From: Phytohabitans maris
GTDB taxonomy: Bacteria > Actinomycetota > Actinomycetes > Mycobacteriales > Micromonosporaceae
Reading direction: 5' to 3'
Length of the DNA stretch: 64,000 nt
NCBI RefSeq assembly: GCF_031085175.1
Contig: NZ_JAVHUY010000015.1
Coordinates: 144,400-208,399, forward strand
Shown here: positions 7,397 to 15,816 of the stretch, piece by piece
Position numbering within the stretch: the stretch's first letter is position 1
Layout of the letters: every line of letters begins with the position of its first letter
Notes under the pieces: generated by a model
Databases searched by the model: none
What the model was told of the DNA's origin: nothing
What the model saw: only the letters and a program-made list of their open reading frames with translations
Position numbers and translations under genes: made by a program

Positions 7397-9151
7397 ATGG
7401 AGCGCGTGCCTGGCCGTCATCGCATGCGAGAACGTATCCCCGCGGCGGGCGCCATCGCGGCGGCGGTGGCGCTCATTGTCGTCGTGGGTGGGTCCTACTT
7501 CGGATACCGGGAGCTTTCCGGCGACAAATGCAGCGGGCAGGTGAAGCTGACCGTCGCCGCGCCACCGGAGCTCGCGGACGACGTCCGCACCGCCGCCGAT
7601 GCCTGGGTCGCCGAGGGCGCCTCCGCCAACGGCGTGTGCGTGGGCGTGGAGGTGAGCGACACCAACCCGGTCGACCTGGCCGCCGCGCTCGCCGCCAAGC
7701 ACGGCGTCGCACTGACCGGCGTGGGCGGGGCGAGCGGCAGCACCACGATCCCGGACGTCTGGATCTCCGACTCCTCGATCTGGCTGCACCGGCTCCGGGC
7801 GGCGGCCCCCGGGTTCACGCCCACCGACGGCGCGTCGGTCGCGCTCAGCCCGGTGGTGCTGGCGATCCCCGAGCCGATCGCGAAGGGCCTCGGCTGGCCG
7901 GAGAAGAAGCCCGGCCTCTCCGCCCTGCTCCAGCAGATCCTCGGCGGCAGCGGGCTGCGTGCCGGCATCGTCGAGCCGACCCGCGACGCGGCCGGGATGG
8001 CCGGCCTGCTCGCGCTCGCCGCGGCCGCGCGCCAGAGCGGCGGCGACGCCCAGCAGACCCAGACCGCGGCGCTCCGGCTGCTCGCCGCCGGCCGCTCCGC
8101 GGTGAGCGAGGACCTGACCGCGAAGTTCCCGCAAGCCACCGACCAGGCCTCGCTCACCTCCGGGCTGAGCGTCGCGGCACTGTCCGAAGAGGACGTGATC
8201 CGCTACAACGCGAAGAAGCCGCCGGTACCCCTGGCCGCCATCTACCTCGACCCGGCGCCGCTTCCGCTGGACTACCCGTACGCGGTGATGCCCGGCACCG
8301 ACCCGGACAAGGCCGCGGCGGCCGACTCGCTGCACAAGGCCCTCAACGCCGCCACGTTCCGGGACCGGCTCGGCGCGCTGGGCCTGCGCTCCCCGGACGG
8401 CGCCGGCGGCAGCGGCTTCTCGGTGCCCTCCGGCGGTCCCGCCAAGACCGCGGCGCCGGCCGCGGCGGGCAAGGGCGGGGCGCCCGACACAGCGGTCGTC
8501 GACACCGCGCTCTCCACCTGGACGGCGGTGACCGCGCCGGCCCGGATGCTCGCCGTCTTCGACATCTCCGGCACGATGCGCGGCCCGGTACCGACCGCCG
8601 GCGGCGCCACCCGCATGGAGGTCACCAAGGAGGCCGCCCGCCGGGGCCTGGCCCTCTTCGGCGACGACTGGGCGGTCGGCGTGTGGGTCTTCTCCACCAA
8701 CCTCGGCGGTGGGCGGGACTGGCGCGAGATCGCGCCGATCGGGCCGCTCTCCAGCACCCGCGCCGAGCTGCAGCAGAAGATCGCGGCGATCCAGCCGAAG
8801 CAGAACGGCGACACCGGCCTGTACGACACGCTCGCCGCCGCATACGAGACGGTGCAGGACGGGTGGCAGGCCGGCCGGGTCAACTCCGTGCTCATGCTGA
8901 CCGACGGCATCGGCAACGACGACCCCGACGGCGGCCTCTCGCTGCCGGCGCTGCTCAACCGGCTGGAGGAGCTCAAGGACCCGAAGCGGCCGATCCAGGT
9001 GATCATCCTGGGCCTCGGCGACAAGGTGAGCCGGGGCGACCTCGACCAGATCACCAAGACGACCGGTGGCGGCGTGCTGATCGCCAAGGACCCGGCGCAG
9101 ATCGGCGACGCGTTCCTCAAGGGCATCTCGCTCCGCCCGACCGGCGGCTGA
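7397..9151 (+). CDS. Membrane-anchored substrate-binding-like / von Willebrand factor A protein
   Basis: 584 residues. A short cytoplasmic start (MERVPGRHRMRERIP) leads into one membrane helix (AAGAIAAAVALIVVVGG). Residues 45-350 or so resemble an extracellular solute-binding protein (VKLTVAAPPELADDVRTAAD, PDVWISDSSIWLHRL, VMPGTDPDKAAAADSLHKALN). Residues 375-580 are a VWA domain. Its MIDAS motif reads DISGTM instead of DxSGSM; the later TG and D elements (GDTGLYDTL, LMLTDGIGNDD) are present, so metal binding is likely kept. This architecture is common and uncharacterised in actinobacteria. GTG 7406 is an alternative start. A strong hairpin follows the stop. Confidence 0.85.
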   Translation: MERVPGRHRMRERIPAAGAIAAAVALIVVVGGSYFGYRELSGDKCSGQVKLTVAAPPELADDVRTAADAWVAEGASANGVCVGVEVSDTNPVDLAAALAAKHGVALTGVGGASGSTTIPDVWISDSSIWLHRLRAAAPGFTPTDGASVALSPVVLAIPEPIAKGLGWPEKKPGLSALLQQILGGSGLRAGIVEPTRDAAGMAGLLALAAAARQSGGDAQQTQTAALRLLAAGRSAVSEDLTAKFPQATDQASLTSGLSVAALSEEDVIRYNAKKPPVPLAAIYLDPAPLPLDYPYAVMPGTDPDKAAAADSLHKALNAATFRDRLGALGLRSPDGAGGSGFSVPSGGPAKTAAPAAAGKGGAPDTAVVDTALSTWTAVTAPARMLAVFDISGTMRGPVPTAGGATRMEVTKEAARRGLALFGDDWAVGVWVFSTNLGGGRDWREIAPIGPLSSTRAELQQKIAAIQPKQNGDTGLYDTLAAAYETVQDGWQAGRVNSVLMLTDGIGNDDPDGGLSLPALLNRLEELKDPKRPIQVIILGLGDKVSRGDLDQITKTTGGGVLIAKDPAQIGDAFLKGISLRPTGG

Positions 9152-9171
9152 GCCGAGGCCCACGTGGTGGT

Positions 9172-9198
9172 GCCCGGCGTCCTCTGTGGACGCCGGGC
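9172..9198 (+). terminator. Terminator hairpin after the VWA gene
   Basis: A perfect 11-bp stem GCCCGGCGTCC (9172-9182) pairs with 9188-9198 around a 5-nt loop, 20 bp after the stop at 9151. It sits in the convergent gap before the flavin reductase gene and could serve both strands. Confidence 0.75.
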
Positions 9199-9282
9199 GC
9201 ACGCGTCGCCGGGAGGCTCAGTCAGGCCGGCTACCGAGAGCACCGTGGCCTGGTCGTGGCGGGTGCCGGCGGGACCTGGCCG

Positions 9283-9858
9283 CTAGGCGGGGACGGCGGC
9301 CTCGCGTACCGACCGCAGGGCGGCGCTCCAGGCCACGACCTGGTCGAGCATCACGCCGAGCTGCTGCTCCTGCATCGGCGACGGGGTGAGCACCGTGAAG
9401 TTCTCGAAGTCGGTGAACAGGCTCAGCGACACCTGGGCCCGTACGTCGGCGATCTGCAGCTCGCCCACGACCAGGCGCAGGTGCTCGACGGCCCGCGCGC
9501 CACCGGCCCCGCCCCCGTACGACACGAAGCCGGCCGCCTTGTTGGTCCACTCGTTGTAGACGAAGTCGATCGCGTTCTTCAGCGCGCCGGAGGTCGAGTG
9601 GTTGTACTCGGGCGTGACGAAGATGTACCCGTCGAAGCTGTCGACGGTGCGCGCCCACTCCTGGGTGTGCGCGTGCGCGTAGACGCCGCGCGAGGCGGGG
9701 ACCTCCTCGTCCAGGTGCGGGAGGTTGAAGTCCTTGAGGTCGACCAGCTCGAACTCGGCGTCGGTGCGCTGGCTGGCGATCCCGTGCACCCAGCGGGCGA
9801 CGCTCTCCGCCTTGCGACCGGGGCGGGTGCTGCCGATGATGATGCCGATCTTGGTCAT
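9283..9858 (-). CDS. NAD(P)H-dependent FMN reductase family protein
   Basis: 191 residues from ATG 9858, preceded by GAGGACAG. It is a flavodoxin-like fold: the FMN phosphate loop is GSTRPGRKAESVARW, and the second flavin segment is TPEYNHSTSGALKNAIDF with the canonical PEYN. Such enzymes reduce FMN, quinones or azo compounds using NAD(P)H. The gene is divergent from a MarR regulator with only 91 bp between starts and a perfect palindrome in that gap. It is therefore the likely target of the regulator, as in redox- or quinone-sensing MarR circuits. Confidence 0.9.
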   Translation of the reverse strand: MTKIGIIIGSTRPGRKAESVARWVHGIASQRTDAEFELVDLKDFNLPHLDEEVPASRGVYAHAHTQEWARTVDSFDGYIFVTPEYNHSTSGALKNAIDFVYNEWTNKAAGFVSYGGGAGGARAVEHLRLVVGELQIADVRAQVSLSLFTDFENFTVLTPSPMQEQQLGVMLDQVVAWSAALRSVREAAVPA

Positions 9859-9914
9859 GTGCCTGTCCTCGATGTCGTCAGGTTGACGTGTCACCCGCAC
9901 TCTACGCACACTGG

Positions 9915-9930
9915 GGTTGATGCATCAACC
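9915..9930. promoter_or_regulatory. Perfect 16-bp palindrome, probable MarR operator
   Basis: GGTTGATGCATCAACC is a perfect inverted repeat of the length and symmetry bound by MarR dimers. It lies between the divergent flavin reductase (start 9858) and MarR gene (start 9950), so one site could control both promoters. Confidence 0.75.
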
Positions 9931-9949
9931 GCCCCGTAGGATTGGTCAC

Positions 9950-10465
9950 ATGACCGGCACCGCCGAGTGGCTCGACGACCGAGAGCAGCGCACCTGGCAG
10001 GCGTTCCACGACATGCAGGTGCTGCTCTGGCGTCGGCTCGGCCACCACCTGGCCCGGGAGTCCGGCCTCTCCGAGCCCGACTACGCGGTGCTCACCGCGC
10101 TCGCCGCCGCACCCGGCGGCCGGATGCGCCCGTTCGAGATCAGCGTCGTCACCGACTTCGAAAAGAGCCGCCTGCACCACCACCTGACCCGGATGGTCGA
10201 GCGCGGCCTGGTCACCCGCGAGCCGTGCCTGGACGCCCCGCGCGGCGCCGAGATCGCCCTCACCGCGGCCGGCCGCGACGCCATCGAGAGCGCCGCGCCG
10301 CAGCGGGCCGAGCACGTGCGCCGGTGGCTGCTGCAGCAGCTCACCAAGGAGCAGCAGGACGCGCTCGCCGAGATCTCCGAGGCGGTGCTGGCCAACCTGC
10401 GGGCGGCCGGCCGCCCCAGCCTCGGCGGCCAGGACGAGGAGCCCTGCTCGCCGCCGTCGTGCTGA
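9950..10465 (+). CDS. MarR family transcriptional regulator
   Basis: 171 residues from ATG 9950; an in-frame upstream ATG at 9917 lies inside the palindrome and is less likely. The winged-helix core reads LSEPDYAVLTALAAAP, FEISVVTDFEKSRLHHHLTRMVERGLV and EIALTAAGRDAIE. One cysteine in the wing (REPCLDAP) and a Cys-bearing tail (EEPCSPPSC) could matter in redox sensing, though this is inference. The divergent flavin reductase and the following OsmC-type peroxidase both point to an oxidant or quinone response. It probably represses its own transcription through the 9915 palindrome. Confidence 0.9.
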   Translation: MTGTAEWLDDREQRTWQAFHDMQVLLWRRLGHHLARESGLSEPDYAVLTALAAAPGGRMRPFEISVVTDFEKSRLHHHLTRMVERGLVTREPCLDAPRGAEIALTAAGRDAIESAAPQRAEHVRRWLLQQLTKEQQDALAEISEAVLANLRAAGRPSLGGQDEEPCSPPSC

Positions 10466-10487
10466 CCCGCGCCCTTACCATCTGGCC

Positions 10488-10964
10488 ATGGGACGGACGC
10501 ACTCCTACGCGGTCGCCGTGCGGTGGACCGGCGACCGCGGCACCGGCACCAGCGGATACCGGGACTACGGCCGCGACCACGACGTGGAGACCGAGGGCCG
10601 GCCCGGCATCGCGGGCAGCTCCGACCCCGCGTTTCGCGGCGACAAGAGCCGCTGGAACCCCGAGCTGCTGCTCGTCGCCGCCCTCGCCGAGTGCCACATG
10701 CTGGCGTACCTGCACCACTGCGCGGTGGCCGGCGTCGTCGTCACCGGCTACACCGACAGCGCGCTCGGCACGATGGCGCAGGAGGGAAACGGCGGCCACT
10801 TCACCGAGGTCGTCCTCCGCCCGCGGGTCACGGTCGCGTCGCCCGGCATGGTCGACGCCGCGGTACGCCTGCACGCGGACGCCCACCGCGACTGCTTCAT
10901 CGCCAGCTCGGTCAACTTTCCGGTGCGGCACGAGCCCGACGTCCAGGCCGAGCCGGTAAGGTAG
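10488..10964 (+). CDS. OsmC family peroxidase-like protein
   Basis: 158 residues, the usual OsmC/Ohr size. The two redox cysteines are Cys69 (LAECHMLAYLH) and Cys136 (HRDCFIASSVNFPV), which form the active-site pair in organic hydroperoxide reductases. The entry segment WNPELLLVAALAECHM is typical. It begins 22 bp after the MarR stop on the same strand, so the two are probably co-transcribed. I cannot separate Ohr from OsmC subfamilies with certainty; the layout resembles the Rv2923c-type OsmC branch. Confidence 0.9.
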   Translation: MGRTHSYAVAVRWTGDRGTGTSGYRDYGRDHDVETEGRPGIAGSSDPAFRGDKSRWNPELLLVAALAECHMLAYLHHCAVAGVVVTGYTDSALGTMAQEGNGGHFTEVVLRPRVTVASPGMVDAAVRLHADAHRDCFIASSVNFPVRHEPDVQAEPVR

Positions 10965-10970
10965 CCGGCC

Positions 10971-11405
10971 GTGCTGCTGGAGGCCATCGCGGACATCGCC
11001 ACCCACGAGGTGACGCTGGCACCCGGCGACCCGCACGCCGAGGCGGCCAACACCCACTGGCTCGACGCCCCGTCGGTCGAGCGCGCCCTCCTGACGGTGC
11101 GGGAGGTGGTCGCCGCCTTCGACGCGACGGTGGCCGCCCTCCGCGCCCGGGTCCACGGCCCCGCCGTCTTCTACGTCTGGCACGACGACCGTGCCGGCCA
11201 GCTCCGCTGCGGCGTCACCTCGCGCCCGCCGGCCGACCTCCCGTTCGGCGCGGACTACCGGCTGACCGGCGACCTCACCCAGATCGTCGCGGCCTACCTC
11301 CTGGCCGACCCGAAGTCGGCCGTCCCACCGGAGCTGGAGCTCACCGCCGACGACCCCGCGCCGGTCGACGACCCACCCCTGCTGGTCTGGACCCACTCCC
11401 TCTAG
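10971..11405 (+). CDS. Conserved hypothetical protein
   Basis: A 144-residue protein from GTG 10971, six bases after the OsmC stop and so probably in the same transcript. It is soluble and acidic. Identifiable pieces are THWLDAPSVERALLTVREVVAAFDATV, VFYVWHDDRAGQLRCGVTS and LTGDLTQIVAAYLLADP. I do not recognise a named domain. Similar short proteins follow OsmC-like genes in actinobacteria, but I infer no function from that. Confidence 0.7.
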   Translation: MLLEAIADIATHEVTLAPGDPHAEAANTHWLDAPSVERALLTVREVVAAFDATVAALRARVHGPAVFYVWHDDRAGQLRCGVTSRPPADLPFGADYRLTGDLTQIVAAYLLADPKSAVPPELELTADDPAPVDDPPLLVWTHSL

Positions 11406-11485
11406 ACATCGCTTCGGGGCGGGTCACGGCCCGAACGTTTCCTCAGCCAGATGTGCCCCGGTCCGCGCCAGCTGCGGACCGTTTG

Positions 11486-11535
11486 CGCGGGGTCCCCGGG
11501 GAAACGTGGAGCGCGGCGGAGCGTTTTCTTGGGGT
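11486..11535 (-). repeat. 50-bp dispersed repeat, copy 1 (reverse orientation)
   Basis: The reverse complement, starting ACCCCAAGAAAACGCTCCGC, matches the 50-bp insertion at 55987-56036 at about 44 of 50 positions. No clear flanking duplication is visible here. It has GGGG/CCCC symmetry at one end. Confidence 0.7.
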
Positions 11536-12166
11536 GCATTCCCGCGGGCACCGCTGCGGCCGGCGGCTCGCTTGCGCTCGCCGGGATCCCCGGCCTCCGC
11601 TGCCGGCTCCGCACGGGGTTTGCGCGCGCTGTCCGCCGGACCCGAGGCGTTCGTGCGCGGAGCTCTGGAGCTGCCCGCGCAGACGGGGCACCTCGCCCTC
11701 CGAGTTCCGCGCCTCCTACCCCGTTCCACCGCTACCAGCGGATGGGGGCCCGCCCGCCTGATCTACTGCGCGCCGCTCGCGGGATGGGCGGGTTACCGCA
11801 GAAACCTGGTTTCTGTCCGGATCTTTGAAGTGGGCGCACAGGCGGGGCAGCTCGAGAGCTTCCCGCACGCACGCATCCGTCCGTCCGGCGGTGGGTGAGG
11901 TGTCGTGGCGCGCAGAACCCTGGACGGCCGCGCTGGCTCCCCGCGGGGGCCGGGGTGAGACCGCGGGACGCGGACGGTGCGGCCGCGGGAGCAACGGTCT
12001 GGACCACGACGGGCATCGCGGTAGCTCATGCCTTGGAATAGATCCTCTAGGGGCCGCGTCGTCCGAGTTTGTCCACGGCTGTTGGGCCGTAAGCCTTTTC
12101 CTGATCGGCGTGGGAGGGCAGGGTTTCGTACGGCTTGCCCTGCGTCGAATCCGGTCGGCGTACGGT

Positions 12167-12214
12167 GATCGTGGTATTCCGGTGCCCCCTGCGGGGCACT
12201 GGAGTACCACGATC
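12167..12214. terminator. Long hairpin downstream of the FtsX-permease operon
   Basis: Arms of 22 nt (12167-12188 and 12193-12214; GATCGTGGTAYTCCRGTGCCCC) match at 20 positions around a 4-nt loop. It lies about 120 bp past the stop of the reverse-strand permease gene. It is a plausible terminator, but could equally be one more mobile palindromic repeat of this region. Confidence 0.6.
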
Positions 12215-12332
12215 TCGGCGGACGGCCTGGATCTGGTCATTGTTCGCGTGGGCCGCGGGGCGAACGGACGGGTTGGATCCGCTCGAGACCGCCAGCGGTC
12301 GAAGCCACCCTGATCCGGCACCCGTCCCGGCC

Positions 12333-14582
12333 CTACTCGGTGCGGAGGCCGTCGGGGCGCATGAGGCGCCACAGCGGGGGGAGGCTGAGCAGCGTGACCG
12401 CGGCCATCACCGCCGCCGCGAGCGCCACGGAGAGACCGACCACGTCCCAGCTGACCGAGATCGTCACGCTGACCATGCGCAGCAGCGCCGCGCCGAGCGC
12501 CAGCCCGAACCCGACCGCCAGGACCAGGCCGAGCAGCACCGGTACCACCGTCTGCCAGACCACCGACCAGGCGAGCGTGCCGCGGCGGGTGCCCACCGCG
12601 ACCAGCATGGCGAGCAGGCGGCGGCGTTCCCGGAGCTGTTCCAGGACGCCGACCAGCAGGCTGGCCCCGACCAGCAGGAGGGTGACCACCGCGCCGATGT
12701 AGAGGCCGCGGCGGATGTTGGTGAAGCGGCGGGCCTCCTCGGTCTCGGACACCTCGCTGACGTACGCGAGCGGGGTGACCGCGGCGGCGGCGTTGCGGAC
12801 GCGTTCGATGGCGTCGGGGTCGGTGCTGTCGGTCCGCACGTACACGCCGGCGGTCAGCGGGCCGAGCCGGCCGGCGTCGAGCGCGGCGGGTGTGGCGAGC
12901 ACGCCGCGGCGGGTCCAGCCGACCGGGTCGAGGCGCACCTGGACCCGGCGGGCGGCCACCGGCACCGTCCACTGTGGGCCCTGGGCGCCGAACGAGAGCC
13001 GGTCGCCCACCGCCACCTCCTCGTTGCTCACGAAGACGTCACCGTCGCCGCAGCCGTCCACATAGGCCAGCTCGGCGAGCGCGGCGCAGTCTCCGATGTA
13101 GACCTCGACGATCCGGTCCGGCGTGCCGGCCGGCGTCGCGTCCGCCTGGAGCGTGCCGCTGGCGCGGGTGACGCCCGGTGTGGCGGCGAGGCGGGCCACC
13201 GCGTCGATCCCCCCGGCCGGCGGCACGTGCACGTACGCCCGCGCGCGGCCCGGGTCGGCGCCGGTGTCGTGGCGGTACTCGTTCTGCACGCCGGCGAAGA
13301 GCATCTGCAGCCCGATCGTGCCGGCGACCGCGACCGCGATGCCGTTGACCAGGCGGGCGGAGGTGGCGCTGTCGACCTGGAGCCGGCGGACGGCGAGCTG
13401 CCAGGGGACGGCGCCGCCCCGCATGCGGCGTACCACCAGGTCGATCAGCCACGGCAGGAGGGTGACCGCGCCGATCAGCAGCAGCACCGCGCCAGCCGCG
13501 ACCTGGTAGCGGCTGTCGGCGGTGGCGGTGCGCACGTTGCCGAAGAGCGGGAACAGCAGGGCGAGGCCGAGCAGCGGCAGGATCAGGCGCCACCAGAGCC
13601 GGCGGCGGGCGCCGGTCGCGCGGCGGACCACGCCGAGCGGCTCGAACACCACGCCGCGCAGCGCGACCATGCTCACCACCACCGCGAGGGCCGGCACGGC
13701 GAGCGTGATGACCAGCACGGCGGTGCGGCCGGGGCGGACGTCCGCGGCGAAGACGCTGAGGTCCCAGAGCGTGACGAGCGGCACGAGCTGGCGGCCGAGC
13801 GCGAAGAGCACCCCGCCGACCGCGACGCCGAGCAGCGCGGCCGCGGCCGCCTCGCCGGCCGCGATCCGCCGGGTCGTCCGCCGGTCGGCGCCGACCAGCC
13901 GGAAGGCGGCCATCCGCCGGTCGCGGCGCTCGCCGCCGAAGCGTACGGCCGCGCCGAGGAAGACCGCGATGGGCAGCAGGAGCACTACGAAGATGATCAC
14001 GACGAGCAGCATGAGGACCGGACCGAAGCCCTCGCTCGGCACGCTCGTGCCGAACCCGTCGACGCGTTTCGCCCGTTCCCCGCTCAGCGTGTCGCTGCCC
14101 AGGTAGAAGGCGAGCTCCCGGGGGCCGGCCAGCCCTTCGTCGGCGATCGTGCCGACCACCCGGGCGCCGCCCAGCCGGGGCGCGAAGAGCGGGCCGTCGC
14201 CGGACTCCAGCACGTCGCGCAGGGCCGGGGAGACGGCCACCTCGCCGGCGCGGGGGAGCGCGGCCAGCCCCGGCGGCACCGGCGCCCGCAGGCCCTCCGG
14301 GCGCAGGACGACGCCCCGCACCGGTACCCCGCGGAACTCGGTGTCGGCCCCGGCGACCAGCAGCGTCGCCGGGCCGGCGGCCAGCTCCTGCCCGCCCCGC
14401 GGGTCGCGGGCGTCGCCGCGCGCGGTCCGCGCGTCCAGCGCGGCCGGCACCGCGGCGGCGAGCAGCAGCATGGCCACCCCGATGCCGACGCCGATCGCGG
14501 TGAGCACCGTCCGCGTCCACCCGTCGCGCCCGCCCGCGAACGCCAGCCGGGCACCCATCAGCAGGTCGGTCAGGCCCCTCAC
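12333..14582 (-). CDS. FtsX-like ABC transporter permease
   Basis: 749 residues from GTG 14582. The layout is one N-terminal helix, an extracellular domain, three helices (LMLLVVIIFVVLLLPIAVFLG and next), a central pair, a second extracellular domain and three final helices with the FtsX/MacB signature RRRLLAMLVAVGTRRGTLAW. Such duplicated FtsX permeases move peptides or lipids, or extrude antibiotics. The start overlaps the ATPase stop by 4 bp (GTGA), and the ATPase stop in turn overlaps the PadR gene. One three-gene operon, probably repressed by PadR until a substrate drug or peptide is met. Confidence 0.9.
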   Translation of the reverse strand: MRGLTDLLMGARLAFAGGRDGWTRTVLTAIGVGIGVAMLLLAAAVPAALDARTARGDARDPRGGQELAAGPATLLVAGADTEFRGVPVRGVVLRPEGLRAPVPPGLAALPRAGEVAVSPALRDVLESGDGPLFAPRLGGARVVGTIADEGLAGPRELAFYLGSDTLSGERAKRVDGFGTSVPSEGFGPVLMLLVVIIFVVLLLPIAVFLGAAVRFGGERRDRRMAAFRLVGADRRTTRRIAAGEAAAAALLGVAVGGVLFALGRQLVPLVTLWDLSVFAADVRPGRTAVLVITLAVPALAVVVSMVALRGVVFEPLGVVRRATGARRRLWWRLILPLLGLALLFPLFGNVRTATADSRYQVAAGAVLLLIGAVTLLPWLIDLVVRRMRGGAVPWQLAVRRLQVDSATSARLVNGIAVAVAGTIGLQMLFAGVQNEYRHDTGADPGRARAYVHVPPAGGIDAVARLAATPGVTRASGTLQADATPAGTPDRIVEVYIGDCAALAELAYVDGCGDGDVFVSNEEVAVGDRLSFGAQGPQWTVPVAARRVQVRLDPVGWTRRGVLATPAALDAGRLGPLTAGVYVRTDSTDPDAIERVRNAAAAVTPLAYVSEVSETEEARRFTNIRRGLYIGAVVTLLLVGASLLVGVLEQLRERRRLLAMLVAVGTRRGTLAWSVVWQTVVPVLLGLVLAVGFGLALGAALLRMVSVTISVSWDVVGLSVALAAAVMAAVTLLSLPPLWRLMRPDGLRTE

Positions 14583-15274
14583 GACGCCGCCCGGGCCAGG
14601 TCGCGGGTGCGGCCGTCGCGGACCACGACCTCCCGATCCGAGTACGCGGCGACCCGCGCCTCGTGCGTCACCAGCACCACCGCCGCCCGCGTCTCCCGGG
14701 CGGCCGCCGTGAGCAGGCGCATGACCCGCTCGCCGCCCCGGGAGTCGAGCGCTCCCGTCGGCTCGTCCGCGAAGATCACCTTGGGTGCGGTGACCAGCGC
14801 GCGGGCCACCGCGACCCGCTGCCCCTGCCCGCCGGAGACCTCGCCCGGCCGCTTGGCCGCGACGTCGCCGACCTCCAGGCGCTCCAGCCACTCGGCGGCC
14901 CGCCGCTCCGCGACCCGGCGCCGGGTGCGCTCCAGGCGCAGCGGCAGCGCCACGTTTTCCAGGCAGGTCAGCTCCGGGACGAGCTGCCCGAACTGGAACA
15001 CGAACCCGAACTGGCTACGGCGCAGCGCGCTCCGCTCGGCGTCGCCCATCCGGGAGACCTCGCGGCCGTCGTAGCAGACCCGGCCGGAGTCGGGTGGGAC
15101 GATGCCGGCGAGGCAGTGCAGCAGTGTCGACTTGCCCGAGCCGGAGGGGCCCATCACCGCGACCACCTCGCCCGCGTCGACCTCCATCGAGGCGCCGTCG
15201 AGCGCCGGCGTCGCCCCGAACGACTTGCGCAGGTCGTCCGCCACCAGCAGCGCGCGCTCTGCCCTCCCGCTCAT
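14579..15274 (-). CDS. ABC transporter ATP-binding protein (MacB/LolD type)
   Basis: 231 residues from ATG 15274. Walker A is GPSGSGKST, the Q-loop region FGFVFQFGQLVPELT, the signature VSGGQGQRVAVARAL (SGGQG rather than SGGQQ), Walker B VIFADEPTGALDS, and the switch histidine is in VTHEARVAAYSDR. This is the class that powers FtsX-like permeases, here the next gene. It is coupled at both ends by 4-bp overlaps. Confidence 0.93.
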   Translation of the reverse strand: MSGRAERALLVADDLRKSFGATPALDGASMEVDAGEVVAVMGPSGSGKSTLLHCLAGIVPPDSGRVCYDGREVSRMGDAERSALRRSQFGFVFQFGQLVPELTCLENVALPLRLERTRRRVAERRAAEWLERLEVGDVAAKRPGEVSGGQGQRVAVARALVTAPKVIFADEPTGALDSRGGERVMRLLTAAARETRAAVVLVTHEARVAAYSDREVVVRDGRTRDLARAAS

Positions 15275-15795
15275 GCGGTGACCTCCTTGGCCAGGTCGTC
15301 GAGGCGGGCGGCGGTGAGCTCCAGCCAGCGCAGGTCGGCCTCCAGGTGGAAGAGGGCGTGGTCGCAGATCAGCTGCTCGGCGAGGTCGCCGTCGACCTTG
15401 CGCCGGGTCAGCTCGCGCATCAGCCGCAGGTGCTCGGCCCGCTGGGAGTCGAGCAGGTCGGCGGCGGGCCGGCCGGTCATCAGCGCGAGCACCACCTTGG
15501 CGTACAGGGTGCTCTGCAGGTAGGGCTCCGGCTTTTCCGGCTGGGCGAGCCACCGCGACACGTCGGTCACGCCGGCGTCGGTGATCGCGTACCGCTTGCG
15601 CTCCGGCCCGCCGCCCGGCTCCACCCCGTCGACCTCCACGAGGCCGTTCTTGAGCAGGCGGGAGAGCGTGGCGTACACCTGCCCGAAGTGCAGCGGGCGG
15701 CTGCGGCCGAACCGCTCGTCGTACGCCCGCTTCAGGTCGTACCCGTGGCGGGGGCTGGACTCCAGCAGCCCCAGGAAGGTCTGTCCGATCGACAT
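15271..15795 (-). CDS. PadR family transcriptional regulator
   Basis: 174 residues from ATG 15795 (GTG 15804 would add three). The winged helix contains LLESSPRHGYDLKRAYDERFG, HFGQVYATLSRLLKNGLVEV and KRYAITDAGVTDVSRWL. A C-terminal Vir_act_alpha_C-type helical domain (LRLMRELTRRKVDGDLAEQL, FHLEADLRWLELTAARLDDL) makes the dimer. As first gene of the operon it probably represses its own promoter and hence the ABC exporter. A matching inverted repeat lies just upstream. Confidence 0.92.
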   Translation of the reverse strand: MSIGQTFLGLLESSPRHGYDLKRAYDERFGRSRPLHFGQVYATLSRLLKNGLVEVDGVEPGGGPERKRYAITDAGVTDVSRWLAQPEKPEPYLQSTLYAKVVLALMTGRPAADLLDSQRAEHLRLMRELTRRKVDGDLAEQLICDHALFHLEADLRWLELTAARLDDLAKEVTA

Positions 15796-15816
15796 GCCGA
15801 GCACTGTACACCACAG

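Larger units (their letters stand above)
11406..12332. other. About 0.9 kb repeat-rich region without a convincing gene
   Basis: No frame here has a recognisable domain, a good start site or smooth third-position GC; the open frames are short and overlap one another. What can be seen is a 50-bp repeat copy (11486-11535), a GCTCGCTTGCGCTCGCC motif near 11568, a pair of inverted similar segments (around 11653-11680 and 11840-11868, sharing GAGCTGCCC and flanks), a small hairpin CAGAAAC...GTTTCTG at 11799-11815, and a long hairpin at 12167-12214. It looks like a place where small repeats have accumulated, or the debris of a lost gene. Confidence 0.6.

Noticed and set aside
12121..12160. tRNA-like GTCGAATCC in the gene-free region
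   Set aside because: The T-loop-like string has no matching acceptor, D or anticodon stems around it.
11825..12313. 162-codon forward frame as a possible gene
   Set aside because: No ribosome site, no domain, and it runs through a long hairpin and repeat sequences; composition differs from real neighbours.
12135..15074. 979-codon forward frame opposite the FtsX permease
   Set aside because: Consists of Arg/His/Asp/Gly-rich shadow sequence; the reverse strand encodes a well-formed permease and ATPase.
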